Below, piece by piece: positions 33,060 through 40,943 of a stretch of 64,000 nt of DNA. The notes under the pieces were generated by a model that saw only the letters and a list, made by a program, of their open reading frames with translations, was not told the origin of the DNA and did not search any database. Source of the stretch: Mycolicibacterium sp. 018/SC-01/001 (lineage in GTDB: Bacteria; Actinomycetota; Actinomycetes; Mycobacteriales; Mycobacteriaceae); assembly GCF_007096635.1 (NCBI RefSeq), contig NZ_VKAA01000019.1, forward strand, positions 1-64,000, in the 5' to 3' direction. How positions within the stretch are numbered: the stretch's first letter is position 1; every line of letters begins with the position of its first letter. The position numbers and the translations under genes are program-made.

Positions 33060-34228
33060 CACGCCGCCCGCTGAGTGCAGGCGACGGCCATGTCGGCCAG
33101 TGCGGCGCGGGCGAAATCGGGCAGCTCGACGCCGTCGAGATGATCCAGCGCCAGCGTGTGCCGGTCGGCGATCAGCTTCTCGATCCACTCCACGGCGCCG
33201 CTGGCGACGATCAGGTTTCGCCAGTGCTCCGCGGTCTCTGCATCGATGTGCGGGCGGTTCATCAGATCGAACAGCTTCTCGCGCAGCGGCGGTTCGGCCA
33301 GCTGGTAGGCGGCGATGACGACGCTGGTGGCTTTGCGTTCCTCGAGGTCGGTGCCGATCGACTTCCCGGTGAGCGACGGGGTGCCGAAGACTCCGAGGAG
33401 ATCGTCGCGCAGCTGGAACGCCTCGCCGATCGCGGCGCCGTAGGCCGAGAGCGCGTCGACCACGTCGTCGTCGCACCCCGCCATCACCGCCCCGATCTCC
33501 AGCGGCCGGCGCACGGTGTAGTTGCCTGATTTCCGACGCAGCACGTCGAGAACCTCCTCCAGGGTGGGCAGCGTGTGTGAGCTGTTGACGAGGTCGGCGA
33601 ATTGGCCGATCGCGAGCTCGGTACGCATGTCGTCGTAGTGCGGCCAGACGCGGGCCAGCCGGTGCGCCGCGACGCCGCTGCGGCGCAGCATCTGCTCGGC
33701 CCACACCAGGCACAGGTCACCGAGCAGGATCGCGGCGGACTCACCGAAGCGGTCGGAGGACCCGGCCAACCCGCGATCGCGGTGCCACCGGCTGAACGCG
33801 ACGTGCGCAGCCGGGCGCGCGCGGCGCAGCGGGGAGCAGTCCATGACGTCGTCCTGGATCAGCGCGAACGCGTGTAACAGTTCGAGGCTCGCCGAGGCAC
33901 GGACCGCGGCTTCATCTTCTCGGTCTTCTCGGTCTTCTCGGAAGTCCTGGTGGCGGTTCTCGCCGGCCCCGCACAGCCACCCGATGTACATGAACGTCGA
34001 CCGCACGTACTTTCCGCCGTCGAGGAAATCCGAGAGAAGGCCGGCGGCGATGTCGACGTTCGCTGCGGCGAGCGGGCCGACACATTCGGCTCGGACGAAC
34101 TCGGCGAGATGGCCGCGCACTGCCGCGCGCACATCGCCCCGCCAGGCGTCGAGACTGTCCGTCGCAGCGGGTCGCGCCCCCGACATGACCAGGCGCCGTC
34201 CCGCCCACTCGCTGTCCCTCAAACCCAC
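33059..34228 (-). CDS. crtE: geranylgeranyl diphosphate synthase
   Basis: 389 residues from GTG 34228, preceded by GGAGGG; ATG 34186 is an alternative. Trans-prenyltransferase with first Asp-rich motif FALIQDDVMDCSPLRR and second FQLRDDLLGVFG. Makes C20-PP for phytoene synthesis. A short Arg-Glu-Asp triplet repeat (DFREDREDRED), encoded by a 9-bp repeat, sits in a loop between the first helices. First gene of crtE-crtI-crtB-crtU-Rieske, all overlapping or nearly so. Confidence 0.93.
   Translation of the reverse strand: MGLRDSEWAGRRLVMSGARPAATDSLDAWRGDVRAAVRGHLAEFVRAECVGPLAAANVDIAAGLLSDFLDGGKYVRSTFMYIGWLCGAGENRHQDFREDREDREDEAAVRASASLELLHAFALIQDDVMDCSPLRRARPAAHVAFSRWHRDRGLAGSSDRFGESAAILLGDLCLVWAEQMLRRSGVAAHRLARVWPHYDDMRTELAIGQFADLVNSSHTLPTLEEVLDVLRRKSGNYTVRRPLEIGAVMAGCDDDVVDALSAYGAAIGEAFQLRDDLLGVFGTPSLTGKSIGTDLEERKATSVVIAAYQLAEPPLREKLFDLMNRPHIDAETAEHWRNLIVASGAVEWIEKLIADRHTLALDHLDGVELPDFARAALADMAVACTQRAA
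33916..33942 (-). repeat. 9-bp tandem repeat in crtE
   Basis: TCTTCTCGG repeated three times (plus-strand view), encoding Arg-Glu-Asp repeats within CrtE. In frame, so length changes would be tolerated. Confidence 0.85.
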
Positions 34229-34556
34229 ACTCCCTCCGGTGATGCGTTCCGCCGGACCGCTGCGGCACCATCCATTCGTCACGACCCCCGCCCCGGATTG
34301 GTCGGGCCCGGAACATTTCTTCCGGTCTCCCTCATCACAGCCAAGCACGTCTGAGGCGTGGTTTCACCCCCGCAGGCGCCGGCGCGATCGGCCCGCCCCA
34401 CCCGAGCGGCCACACCACCTCACATCGCGGCGACGACGACGATCTCCTTTGCATTAGGTCCCCTTTTCAACGAATTCCGAAGCTGTGAGGTTGCTGAATC
34501 GATGTGATCGGTCGATAGTGATCGGGTTCACAACGGATTCCAGCAGAGGGGCCCTG
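34229..34556. other. intergenic control region between crtE and APC permease
   Basis: 328 bp without a supportable gene. A candidate promoter toward the permease is TTGCTG (34491-34496), 17-nt spacer, GATAGT (34514-34519). I could not identify a crtE promoter or a clear SigF-type (GGTTT...GGGTA) element on the minus strand. Confidence 0.5.
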
Positions 34557-36251
34557 ATGACCAGCGTGGAAAGCAAGGGACTCAAGGGCGGGGCGCTCGG
34601 CCTCGTCTCCAGCATCGTGGTCGGGATGGCGTCCACGGCCCCCGCCTACAGCCTGGCCGCCACGCTGGGCCTGATCATCGCCAGCGGCGGCGCCATCCTC
34701 TCGGGTGTCAAAGCGCCCGCGATCGTCTTGATCTCGTTCATCCCGATGTACCTGATCGCCGTGGCCTACCAGGAGTTGAACAAGGCCGAACCCGATTGCG
34801 GAACGACCTTCACCTGGGCCTCGCGCGCCTTCGGCCCGGTCATCGGCTGGCTCGGAGGTTGGGGCATCATCGCCGCCGACGTCATCGTGATGGCCAATCT
34901 GGCCCAGATCGCGGGCGCCTACTCGTTCACCTTCGCCGGCGATCTTGGGTGGAGCGCCGCGGCCACGCTGTCGGACAGCACGTTCTGGTCCACCGTGGCG
35001 GGCGTCATCTGGATCGCGGTGATGACCTACATCTGTTACCGCGGCATCGAGGTGTCGGCGCGGCTGCAGTACGCGCTACTGGCCATCGAGGTCGTCGTGC
35101 TGATCGTGCTGTCGATCGTGGCGCTGGTGAAGGTGTACACCCGCACCGCGGAGAGCTATTCGCTGATGCCGTCGCTGTCCTGGTTCTGGCCCGGCGGCCT
35201 GGATTTCAGCACGGTCATCGCGCCGGCAGTCCTGACCACGATCTTCATCTACTGGGGCTGGGACACCGCGGTGGCCTGCAACGAGGAGTCCGACGATCCC
35301 GGACGCACCCCCGGCCGCGCCGCGGTGATCTCCACGTTCCTGTTGCTCGCCACCTACGCGCTGGTGAGCGTCGCGGCTGTCGCATTCGCCGGGGTCGGCA
35401 CCGAGGGCGTGGGGCTGGGCAACCCGGACAACTCCGCCGACGTGTTCGCCGCGATCGGACCGGACCTGTTCGGCGACAGCGTGCTCGGCCACATCGGGAT
35501 GCTGCTGCTGTCCGCCTCGATCCTGACCTCGGCCTCGGCGTCGACCCAGACGACGATCCTGCCCACCGCACGCACCACGCTGTCGATGGGCGTCTACCGC
35601 GCGCTGCCCGAGTCGTTCGCCAAGATCCATCGTCGCTACCTGACCCCGACCACGTCCACGGTGGCGATGGGTGTGGTCTCCGCGGTGTTCTACGTGCTGT
35701 TCACCGTCATCAGCACCAACCTGCTGACCGCGCTGATCGGTTCGGTGGGTCTGATGATCGCGTTCTACTACGGGCTGACCGGTTTCGCGTGCGTGTGGTT
35801 CTACCGGAAGACGTTGACGCGCAACGCCCGTGACCTGATGATGCGCGGCGTCGTACCACTGCTCGGCGGCATTGTGCTCACGGTCATGTTCGTCTACGGC
35901 CTGCTGCAGTACGCCAAGCCCGACTGGCTGACCGACGACGACGGCAACAACGTGACGATCTTCGGAGTCGGCGCGGTCGCCGTGGTGGGCATCGGCGCGC
36001 TGGTGCTCGGCCTGGTCCTGATGGTCGTCTGGCGGATCGCCTCCCCCGACTTCTTCGCGGGCCGCACCCTGCCACGGCGCAGCCATGACCTCGTCCTGGA
36101 GACGGCGGCAGATCAGGATGCCGCTGTGCCGCGGTTCGGACTGCCCGACGCTGGGGAGATGCCGACAGTGATCGCCCACGACCTGTCCAACCTGCCGCCC
36201 GGCGAGCGCGCGATCGACCCACGCACCGGCGAGGAATTCACGAAGGGCTAG
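34557..36251 (+). CDS. APC-superfamily amino acid/amine permease
   Basis: 564 residues, about 12 transmembrane helices. The family N-terminus is GLKGGALGLVSSIVVGMASTAPAYSLAA, then CGTTFTWASRAFGPVIGWLGGWG and IYWGWDTAVACNEESDDPGRTPG. The cytosolic tail (~80 residues) is longer than usual and polar. Clearly paralogous to the next gene. ATG 34557 has a weak AGAGGGG upstream. With the neighbouring aminoaldehyde dehydrogenase and aminotransferase it may import polyamines or amino acids. Confidence 0.88.
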   Translation: MTSVESKGLKGGALGLVSSIVVGMASTAPAYSLAATLGLIIASGGAILSGVKAPAIVLISFIPMYLIAVAYQELNKAEPDCGTTFTWASRAFGPVIGWLGGWGIIAADVIVMANLAQIAGAYSFTFAGDLGWSAAATLSDSTFWSTVAGVIWIAVMTYICYRGIEVSARLQYALLAIEVVVLIVLSIVALVKVYTRTAESYSLMPSLSWFWPGGLDFSTVIAPAVLTTIFIYWGWDTAVACNEESDDPGRTPGRAAVISTFLLLATYALVSVAAVAFAGVGTEGVGLGNPDNSADVFAAIGPDLFGDSVLGHIGMLLLSASILTSASASTQTTILPTARTTLSMGVYRALPESFAKIHRRYLTPTTSTVAMGVVSAVFYVLFTVISTNLLTALIGSVGLMIAFYYGLTGFACVWFYRKTLTRNARDLMMRGVVPLLGGIVLTVMFVYGLLQYAKPDWLTDDDGNNVTIFGVGAVAVVGIGALVLGLVLMVVWRIASPDFFAGRTLPRRSHDLVLETAADQDAAVPRFGLPDAGEMPTVIAHDLSNLPPGERAIDPRTGEEFTKG

Positions 36252-36271
36252 ACCCACAGGTTTCTCGCACT

Positions 36272-36310
36272 GTCCTGCCAGCAGGCTGACAGGACCGTAT
36301 ATTTCCGCCC
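36272..36310 (+). promoter_or_regulatory. promoter of second permease with inverted repeat
   Basis: TATATT (36298-36303) is 7 nt from the ATG at 36311: a leaderless arrangement. Just upstream, GTCCTG-N12-CAGGAC (36272-36295) is an inverted repeat placed to act as an operator or as the terminator of the preceding gene. Confidence 0.6.
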
Positions 36311-37822
36311 ATGGCGATCACCGACGAACCGTCGACACCCGCTGTCGGCGGCAAGGGCCTGCAGGCAGGCGCCCTCGGACTGGTGGGCAACGTGGTGATC
36401 GGTCTGGCGGCGGTCGCGCCGGCCTACAGCCTGGCCGCGACGCTGGGCTACGTGGTGCTCGAGGTGGGCGAGAAAGCGCCGTCGATGTTCGTGCTGGCGT
36501 TCATCCCGATGCTCCTGGTCGCCTTCGCCTACAAGGAACTGGCCCAGGAAACCCCGGACTGCGGGACGACCTTCACCTGGGGCACCAAGGCATTCGGACC
36601 CTGGATCGGCTGGATGGGCGGCTGGGGGCTGGCGGTGTCGGCGATCATCGTGCTGGCCAATGTCGCCGAGATCGCCGCGATCTACCTCTACAACTTCCTG
36701 GGGCTGAACTCGTTGGCGGAGAACCCCTTTGCGACGGTGTCGCTGGGCTGCTTCTTCATCGTCGCGATGACGCTGATCTCGGCGCGCGGCATCGTCGTCA
36801 GCGAACGGGTGCAGAACGTCCTGATCACCCTCCAGTTCGGCGTGCTGATCGTGGTCAGCGTCATCGCACTCGTGCGTGTGTTCGCCGGAAACGCCGGCGC
36901 GCAGGCGATCACACCGCAATGGTCCTGGCTGTGGCCCAGCGGGCTGGACACGTCGTCGATCGCGGCCGCGGTGATCCTGTGCATCTTCATCTACTGGGGC
37001 TGGGACGCCTGCCTGGCGGTCGGCGAGGAGACCAAAGACCCCGGCCGAACTCCCGGGATCGCCGCCGTGATCACCACGCTGATCCTGGTCTGCACCTACG
37101 TCCTGGTGGCCTTCGCGTTGCAGTCGTTCGCGGGATTCGGCGACGTAGGGATCGGATTGAACAATCCCGAGAACACCGACGACGTGCTCACGGTCCTCGG
37201 CGAACCCGTCGCGGGCGCGATCGCCGCGTCGGCGCTGCTGCTGACCGTGTCGGTGTCGGCACTGTCCTCGACGCAGACCACCATCCTGCCGACCGCACGT
37301 GGCACGCTGTCCATGGCCGTCTACGAGGCGATTCCGCGGCGCTTCGCCAACGTGCACCCTCGCTACATGACGCCGGCATTCGGCACGATCGTGATGGGCC
37401 TGTCCGCGCTGTTCTTCTACCTGCTGCTGAAAGTGCTGTCGGAGAACGCCCTCGCCGATTCCGTGGCGTCACTGGGGCTGGCGGTCGCGTTCTACTACGG
37501 CGTCACCGCGTTCGCCTGCGTGTGGTACTTCCGCCGCACCTTGTTCTCCTCCGCGCGAAACCTGTTCTTCCGCGGTGTGTTTCCCCTCCTCGGTGGCGTC
37601 GCGATGACCGTGGCGTTCGTGATCAGCGCCAAAGACATGATCGCTCCCGACTACGGCTACACCGCGTTCGGCCCGATCGGCGGTGTCTTCGTGCTCGGCA
37701 TCGGCATGCTGGTGCTCGGCATCCCGCTGATGCTGGCCTGTTTCGCGTTCGGCACGAAACGCTTCTTCCGCGGCGAGACGCTCAACGCCGGCACCGAAGT
37801 CAAGGTCCCCGATGTCTACTGA
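36311..37822 (+). CDS. APC-superfamily amino acid/amine permease (paralogue)
   Basis: 503 residues, about 12 transmembrane helices. It shares the blocks LQAGALGLVGNVVIGLAAVAPAYSL, CGTTFTWGTKAFGPWIGWMGGWG and IYWGWDACLAVGEETKDPGRTPG with the preceding gene but lacks its long tail. Probably arose by tandem duplication. Followed after 9 nt by a universal stress protein, so the two form an operon. Confidence 0.88.
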   Translation: MAITDEPSTPAVGGKGLQAGALGLVGNVVIGLAAVAPAYSLAATLGYVVLEVGEKAPSMFVLAFIPMLLVAFAYKELAQETPDCGTTFTWGTKAFGPWIGWMGGWGLAVSAIIVLANVAEIAAIYLYNFLGLNSLAENPFATVSLGCFFIVAMTLISARGIVVSERVQNVLITLQFGVLIVVSVIALVRVFAGNAGAQAITPQWSWLWPSGLDTSSIAAAVILCIFIYWGWDACLAVGEETKDPGRTPGIAAVITTLILVCTYVLVAFALQSFAGFGDVGIGLNNPENTDDVLTVLGEPVAGAIAASALLLTVSVSALSSTQTTILPTARGTLSMAVYEAIPRRFANVHPRYMTPAFGTIVMGLSALFFYLLLKVLSENALADSVASLGLAVAFYYGVTAFACVWYFRRTLFSSARNLFFRGVFPLLGGVAMTVAFVISAKDMIAPDYGYTAFGPIGGVFVLGIGMLVLGIPLMLACFAFGTKRFFRGETLNAGTEVKVPDVY

Positions 37823-37831
37823 GGAATCACC

Positions 37832-38692
37832 ATGCACCTGACCGTGGGCTACCTCGCCACACCGACCGGCGACGACGGCGTCGCCCTGGCCAGCGCTCTG
37901 GCCGCGACGTTCGGCGCGACCGTCGACGTCGTCCTCGTCGTGCGCGAGGAGCTTCCCGACGGCCATCCCGGCCGGCAGGAGTACCAGCGTCTCCTGCTCG
38001 AACGCGGCGAGGAGTGGGTGGCGGCTGCGGTGGCCGCGCTGGCCCGCGCTGGCATCGAGGCGGGCTCGACCGTCGCGGTCGGTGAATCGTTCGCGCAGAG
38101 CCTGATCGACGTCGCTCTCGAGAAGTCGTCGGACCTGATCGTCGTCGGCGGGGCGCGGGACGGGTTCTTCGGTCGTCACACCATCGGCCCGGTGACCGGC
38201 GCGCTGCTGCACTCCTCGCCGCTGCCGGTGGCGTTGGCGCCGCGCGGTTACGCCGAGGACCCCGACGACAATTTCGCTGCCATCACCGCGGCGGTGCCCA
38301 CCCGGCCCGGTGACGACAATCCCCTGCCGTTCGCGATCACGCTGGCCAGCGCGGCGAACTTGCGCATCCGCATGCTGTCACTGGTATCGGCGGAGAATCT
38401 CGCCGAGGCCGCCAGCGCACGCGAGGTCCGTCAGCTCCAGGTGGCTGCGGCCGAGGACAACCTGGCCGTCGCCGCCCGGGCACTGCCCGACGCACCGGAC
38501 ATCGATTCGCTGGTCGCCGACGGCATGACGCTGGAGTCCGCATTGAAGAAGCTCAAATGGGACGACGGCGACCTGCTCGTGGTCGGCTCGTCCCGCTTCG
38601 CCGCGCCGCGGCGCATCTTCCTCGGCTCGACCGCCGCGCGAATCCTCGCCGGAGTCGATGTGCCGGTGATCGTGGTGCCACGCGACGAATAG
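37832..38692 (+). CDS. universal stress protein (two UspA domains)
   Basis: 286 residues in two Usp halves. The first ends DLIVVGGARDGFFGRHTIGP then SSPLPVALAP; the second ends DLLVVGSSRFAAPRRIFLGS then VDVPVIVVPR. The terminal blocks resemble the ATP-binding G-x2-G-x9-G(S/T) loop, clearest in the second half. A GAGGA Shine-Dalgarno lies before the ATG. Usp genes often follow permeases and may modulate them; role unproven. Confidence 0.88.
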   Translation: MHLTVGYLATPTGDDGVALASALAATFGATVDVVLVVREELPDGHPGRQEYQRLLLERGEEWVAAAVAALARAGIEAGSTVAVGESFAQSLIDVALEKSSDLIVVGGARDGFFGRHTIGPVTGALLHSSPLPVALAPRGYAEDPDDNFAAITAAVPTRPGDDNPLPFAITLASAANLRIRMLSLVSAENLAEAASAREVRQLQVAAAEDNLAVAARALPDAPDIDSLVADGMTLESALKKLKWDDGDLLVVGSSRFAAPRRIFLGSTAARILAGVDVPVIVVPRDE

Positions 38693-38796
38693 CGCGCGCT
38701 CGCGACCGGCGAGCGTGCGCCGAATGCCAGATACCGCGGCGCGTCGGCGTGCAAACCCTTCCCCGCAAGCGGGAGGTGCCCCCAGCGCTCGCGGTG
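38693..38796 (+). repeat. dispersed hairpin repeat, family 1, copy C with internal insertion
   Basis: 5' hairpin GCGCGCTCGC/GCGAGCGTGC (38693-38719), core GCGGCGCGTCGGCGTGCAAACC, then about 30 nt carrying a second hairpin (CCCGCAAGCGGG) before the terminal CGCTCGCGG. It lies between the convergent usp and aldehyde dehydrogenase stops. The extra hairpin resembles another short mycobacterial interspersed sequence inserted into the first. Confidence 0.65.
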
Positions 38797-38803
38797 CCGG
38801 GGT

Positions 38804-40297
38804 TCAGCGCTTGGTGAAGATCGTTCGGTGCCATTCCTTGTCGACCACACCGGTGATGTCGCTCATCACGTGCTTGATCGACAGGTACTCCTCGAGCGAG
38901 TACTGGCTCATGTCCTTGCCGAAGCCCGACGCGCCGAACCCGCCGTGCGGCATCTCCGAGATGATCGGGATGTGGTCGTTGATCCACACGCAGCCGGCGT
39001 GGATCTCCCGCGACGCCCGCTGCGCGCGATAGACGTCGCGCGTCCACGCCGAGGCCGCCAGCCCGTAGGCGGTGTCGTTGGCCTGCCGGATCGCGTCGTC
39101 GTCGTCGGTGAAGGATCGGACTGTGAGCACCGGGCCGAAGATCTCGTCGCGGTACACCTCGGACTGCTCTGACACGTCGGCGATCAGCGTCGGGCGGTAG
39201 AAGGACCCCGGACCGTCCGGCGCCACCCCGCCCGTCACGATGCGGCCACCTTCGCCCGGCGCCCGCGCCACCATGTCGGCGACCTTCGCCCGGTGCGCGA
39301 GGGTGATCAGCGGACCCAGGTCGGTGTCGGGGTCCTGCGGATCGCCGACGACGATCTTGCCCATCACCTCGGCCACACCGGCAACGAAGTCGTCGTAGAC
39401 CTCGCGCGCCACGATCGCACGCGTCGCGGCGGTGCAGTCCTGTCCGGTGTTGATCAGCGCGCCCGCGACTGCACCCTGGATCGCCGCATCGAGATCAGCG
39501 TCGTCGAACACGACGAACGGCGCCTTGCCGCCGAGCTCCAGCTGGGTGCGGTGGCCGTGCACCGCTGCGGCCGACATCACCTTGCGGCCCACCGCCGTCG
39601 ACCCGGTGAACGTGACCATGTCCACTCCGGCATGTCCGGCCAGCGCGGTACCCACGTCGGCGCCCGCACCGGTCACCACGTTCAGCACGCCGGGTGGCAG
39701 CCCGGCCTCACCGGCCAGCCGGGCCAGCGTCAGCGTGGTCAGCGGGGTGATCTCGGCGGGCTTGATCACGACAGAACAGCCGGCTGCCAACGCGGGCAAC
39801 ACCTTCCACACCGCCATCTGCAGCGGGTAGTTCCACGGCGTGATCGTCGCGACCACCCCGACCGCCTCCCGACGGATCGACGAGGTGTGATCGCCCGAGT
39901 ACTCCCCGGACGCCTTGCCCTCGAGGTGGCGTGCCGCGCCGGCGAAGAAGTCGATGTTGTCGACACTGCCCGGCACGTCGAACTCGCGCGCGAGCCGCAC
40001 CGGCTTCCCTGTCTGGGAGACCTCCTCGGCGACCAGCGTGTCGGCGGCCTCGTCAGCGAGCTTGGCGAGTGCAGCGAGGACCGACGAGCGTTCGGCCGGG
40101 GTGGCCCCCGCCCAGCCGGACAGCGCGGTGCGCGCCGAGGCGACGGCCCGGTCGACGTCCGCCGGGGTCGCCAGCGTCATCTCGGCGACGGGCGCGCCGG
40201 TCGCGGGGTCCGTCACGGTGTGTGCGGCGCCGCCGGTACGCACCGGTCGGCCGTCGATCCAGCTGCTTGCCACATCGGTCTGGGAAACCACAGTCAT
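38804..40297 (-). CDS. aminobutyraldehyde dehydrogenase-type ALDH
   Basis: 497 residues. NAD-dependent ALDH with the catalytic Cys in NTGQDCTAATR, Glu in QLELGGKAPFV, and the N169-type segment ITPWNYPLQMAVWKVLPALAAG. The GQDCTAATR form is characteristic of gamma-aminobutyraldehyde dehydrogenases (PatD/YdcW). Predicted to oxidise 4-aminobutanal to GABA. ATG 40297 lies 7 nt from TAGTTT on the minus strand. Divergent from the Lrp regulator and its aminotransferase. Confidence 0.87.
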   Translation of the reverse strand: MTVVSQTDVASSWIDGRPVRTGGAAHTVTDPATGAPVAEMTLATPADVDRAVASARTALSGWAGATPAERSSVLAALAKLADEAADTLVAEEVSQTGKPVRLAREFDVPGSVDNIDFFAGAARHLEGKASGEYSGDHTSSIRREAVGVVATITPWNYPLQMAVWKVLPALAAGCSVVIKPAEITPLTTLTLARLAGEAGLPPGVLNVVTGAGADVGTALAGHAGVDMVTFTGSTAVGRKVMSAAAVHGHRTQLELGGKAPFVVFDDADLDAAIQGAVAGALINTGQDCTAATRAIVAREVYDDFVAGVAEVMGKIVVGDPQDPDTDLGPLITLAHRAKVADMVARAPGEGGRIVTGGVAPDGPGSFYRPTLIADVSEQSEVYRDEIFGPVLTVRSFTDDDDAIRQANDTAYGLAASAWTRDVYRAQRASREIHAGCVWINDHIPIISEMPHGGFGASGFGKDMSQYSLEEYLSIKHVMSDITGVVDKEWHRTIFTKR

Positions 40298-40304
40298 GTG
40301 TGCA

Positions 40305-40414
40305 AAACTACCGTGCCGACAGCTCCGAAAGCTACGCATTACGGTGCCGTCAACAACGCCAGACAAGTGATTTCATGGTGATGGTTGCTTGAAACGACGG
40401 ATTCCGTGCACAAT
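40305..40414. promoter_or_regulatory. divergent ALDH / Lrp control region
   Basis: TAGTTT (minus strand, complement of 40305-40310) lies 7 nt from the ALDH ATG. CACAAT (40409-40414) lies 7 nt from the Lrp ATG at 40422. Both are consistent with leaderless transcription. The AT-richer 124-bp gap is the likely Lrp binding region. Confidence 0.5.
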
Positions 40415-40421
40415 CACAGGC

Positions 40422-40943
40422 ATGGTCAACCCGGGCGTTCCGCACCCCGTCGGGCCCGTCTCCTTCCGGGTCAACCAGTCCCGCCCCGGCGCCGCCTTCC
40501 AGCTCGACGAGCTGTCCAAGGCGATCATCGAGAAGCTGCAGCAGGACGGCCGGCGGTCGTACGCGGGCATCGGCAAGGCCGTCGGCCTGTCGGAGGCGGC
40601 GGTGCGTCAGCGGGTGCAGCGCATGGTCGACGCCGGGGTCATGCAGATCGTCGCGGTCACCGATCCGATGCAGCTCGGGTTCGCCCGCCAGGCGATGATC
40701 GGCGTGCGCTGCACCGGGGACACCACCAAGATCGCCGAGAAGCTCGCCGCACTGGACTCCGTCGACTACGTGGTGCTGACCGCGGGCTCCTTCGACGCGA
40801 TCGTCGAGGTGGTCTGCGAGGACGACGACCACCTGCTGCAACTTCTCAACACCCAGATCCGCGCGCTGCCGGGAGTGATATCCACAGAAACCCTCGTCTA
40901 TCTGAAACTCGTTAAACAGCAATACAATTGGGGCACTCGATGA
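40422..40943 (+). CDS. Lrp/AsnC-family regulator
   Basis: 173 residues from ATG 40422. N-terminal HTH (LDELSKAIIEKLQQDGRRSY, then GLSEAAVRQRVQRMVDAGVM) and a C-terminal RAM ligand domain (VLTAGSFDAIVEVV, then RALPGVISTETLVYLKLVKQ). The stop overlaps the aminotransferase start (ATGA). Likely senses the amine or amino acid handled by the surrounding genes. Confidence 0.92.
   Translation: MVNPGVPHPVGPVSFRVNQSRPGAAFQLDELSKAIIEKLQQDGRRSYAGIGKAVGLSEAAVRQRVQRMVDAGVMQIVAVTDPMQLGFARQAMIGVRCTGDTTKIAEKLAALDSVDYVVLTAGSFDAIVEVVCEDDDHLLQLLNTQIRALPGVISTETLVYLKLVKQQYNWGTR

Noticed and set aside
34229..34556. SigF- or LitR-type promoter for crtE
   Set aside because: No convincing consensus for either could be read on the minus strand.
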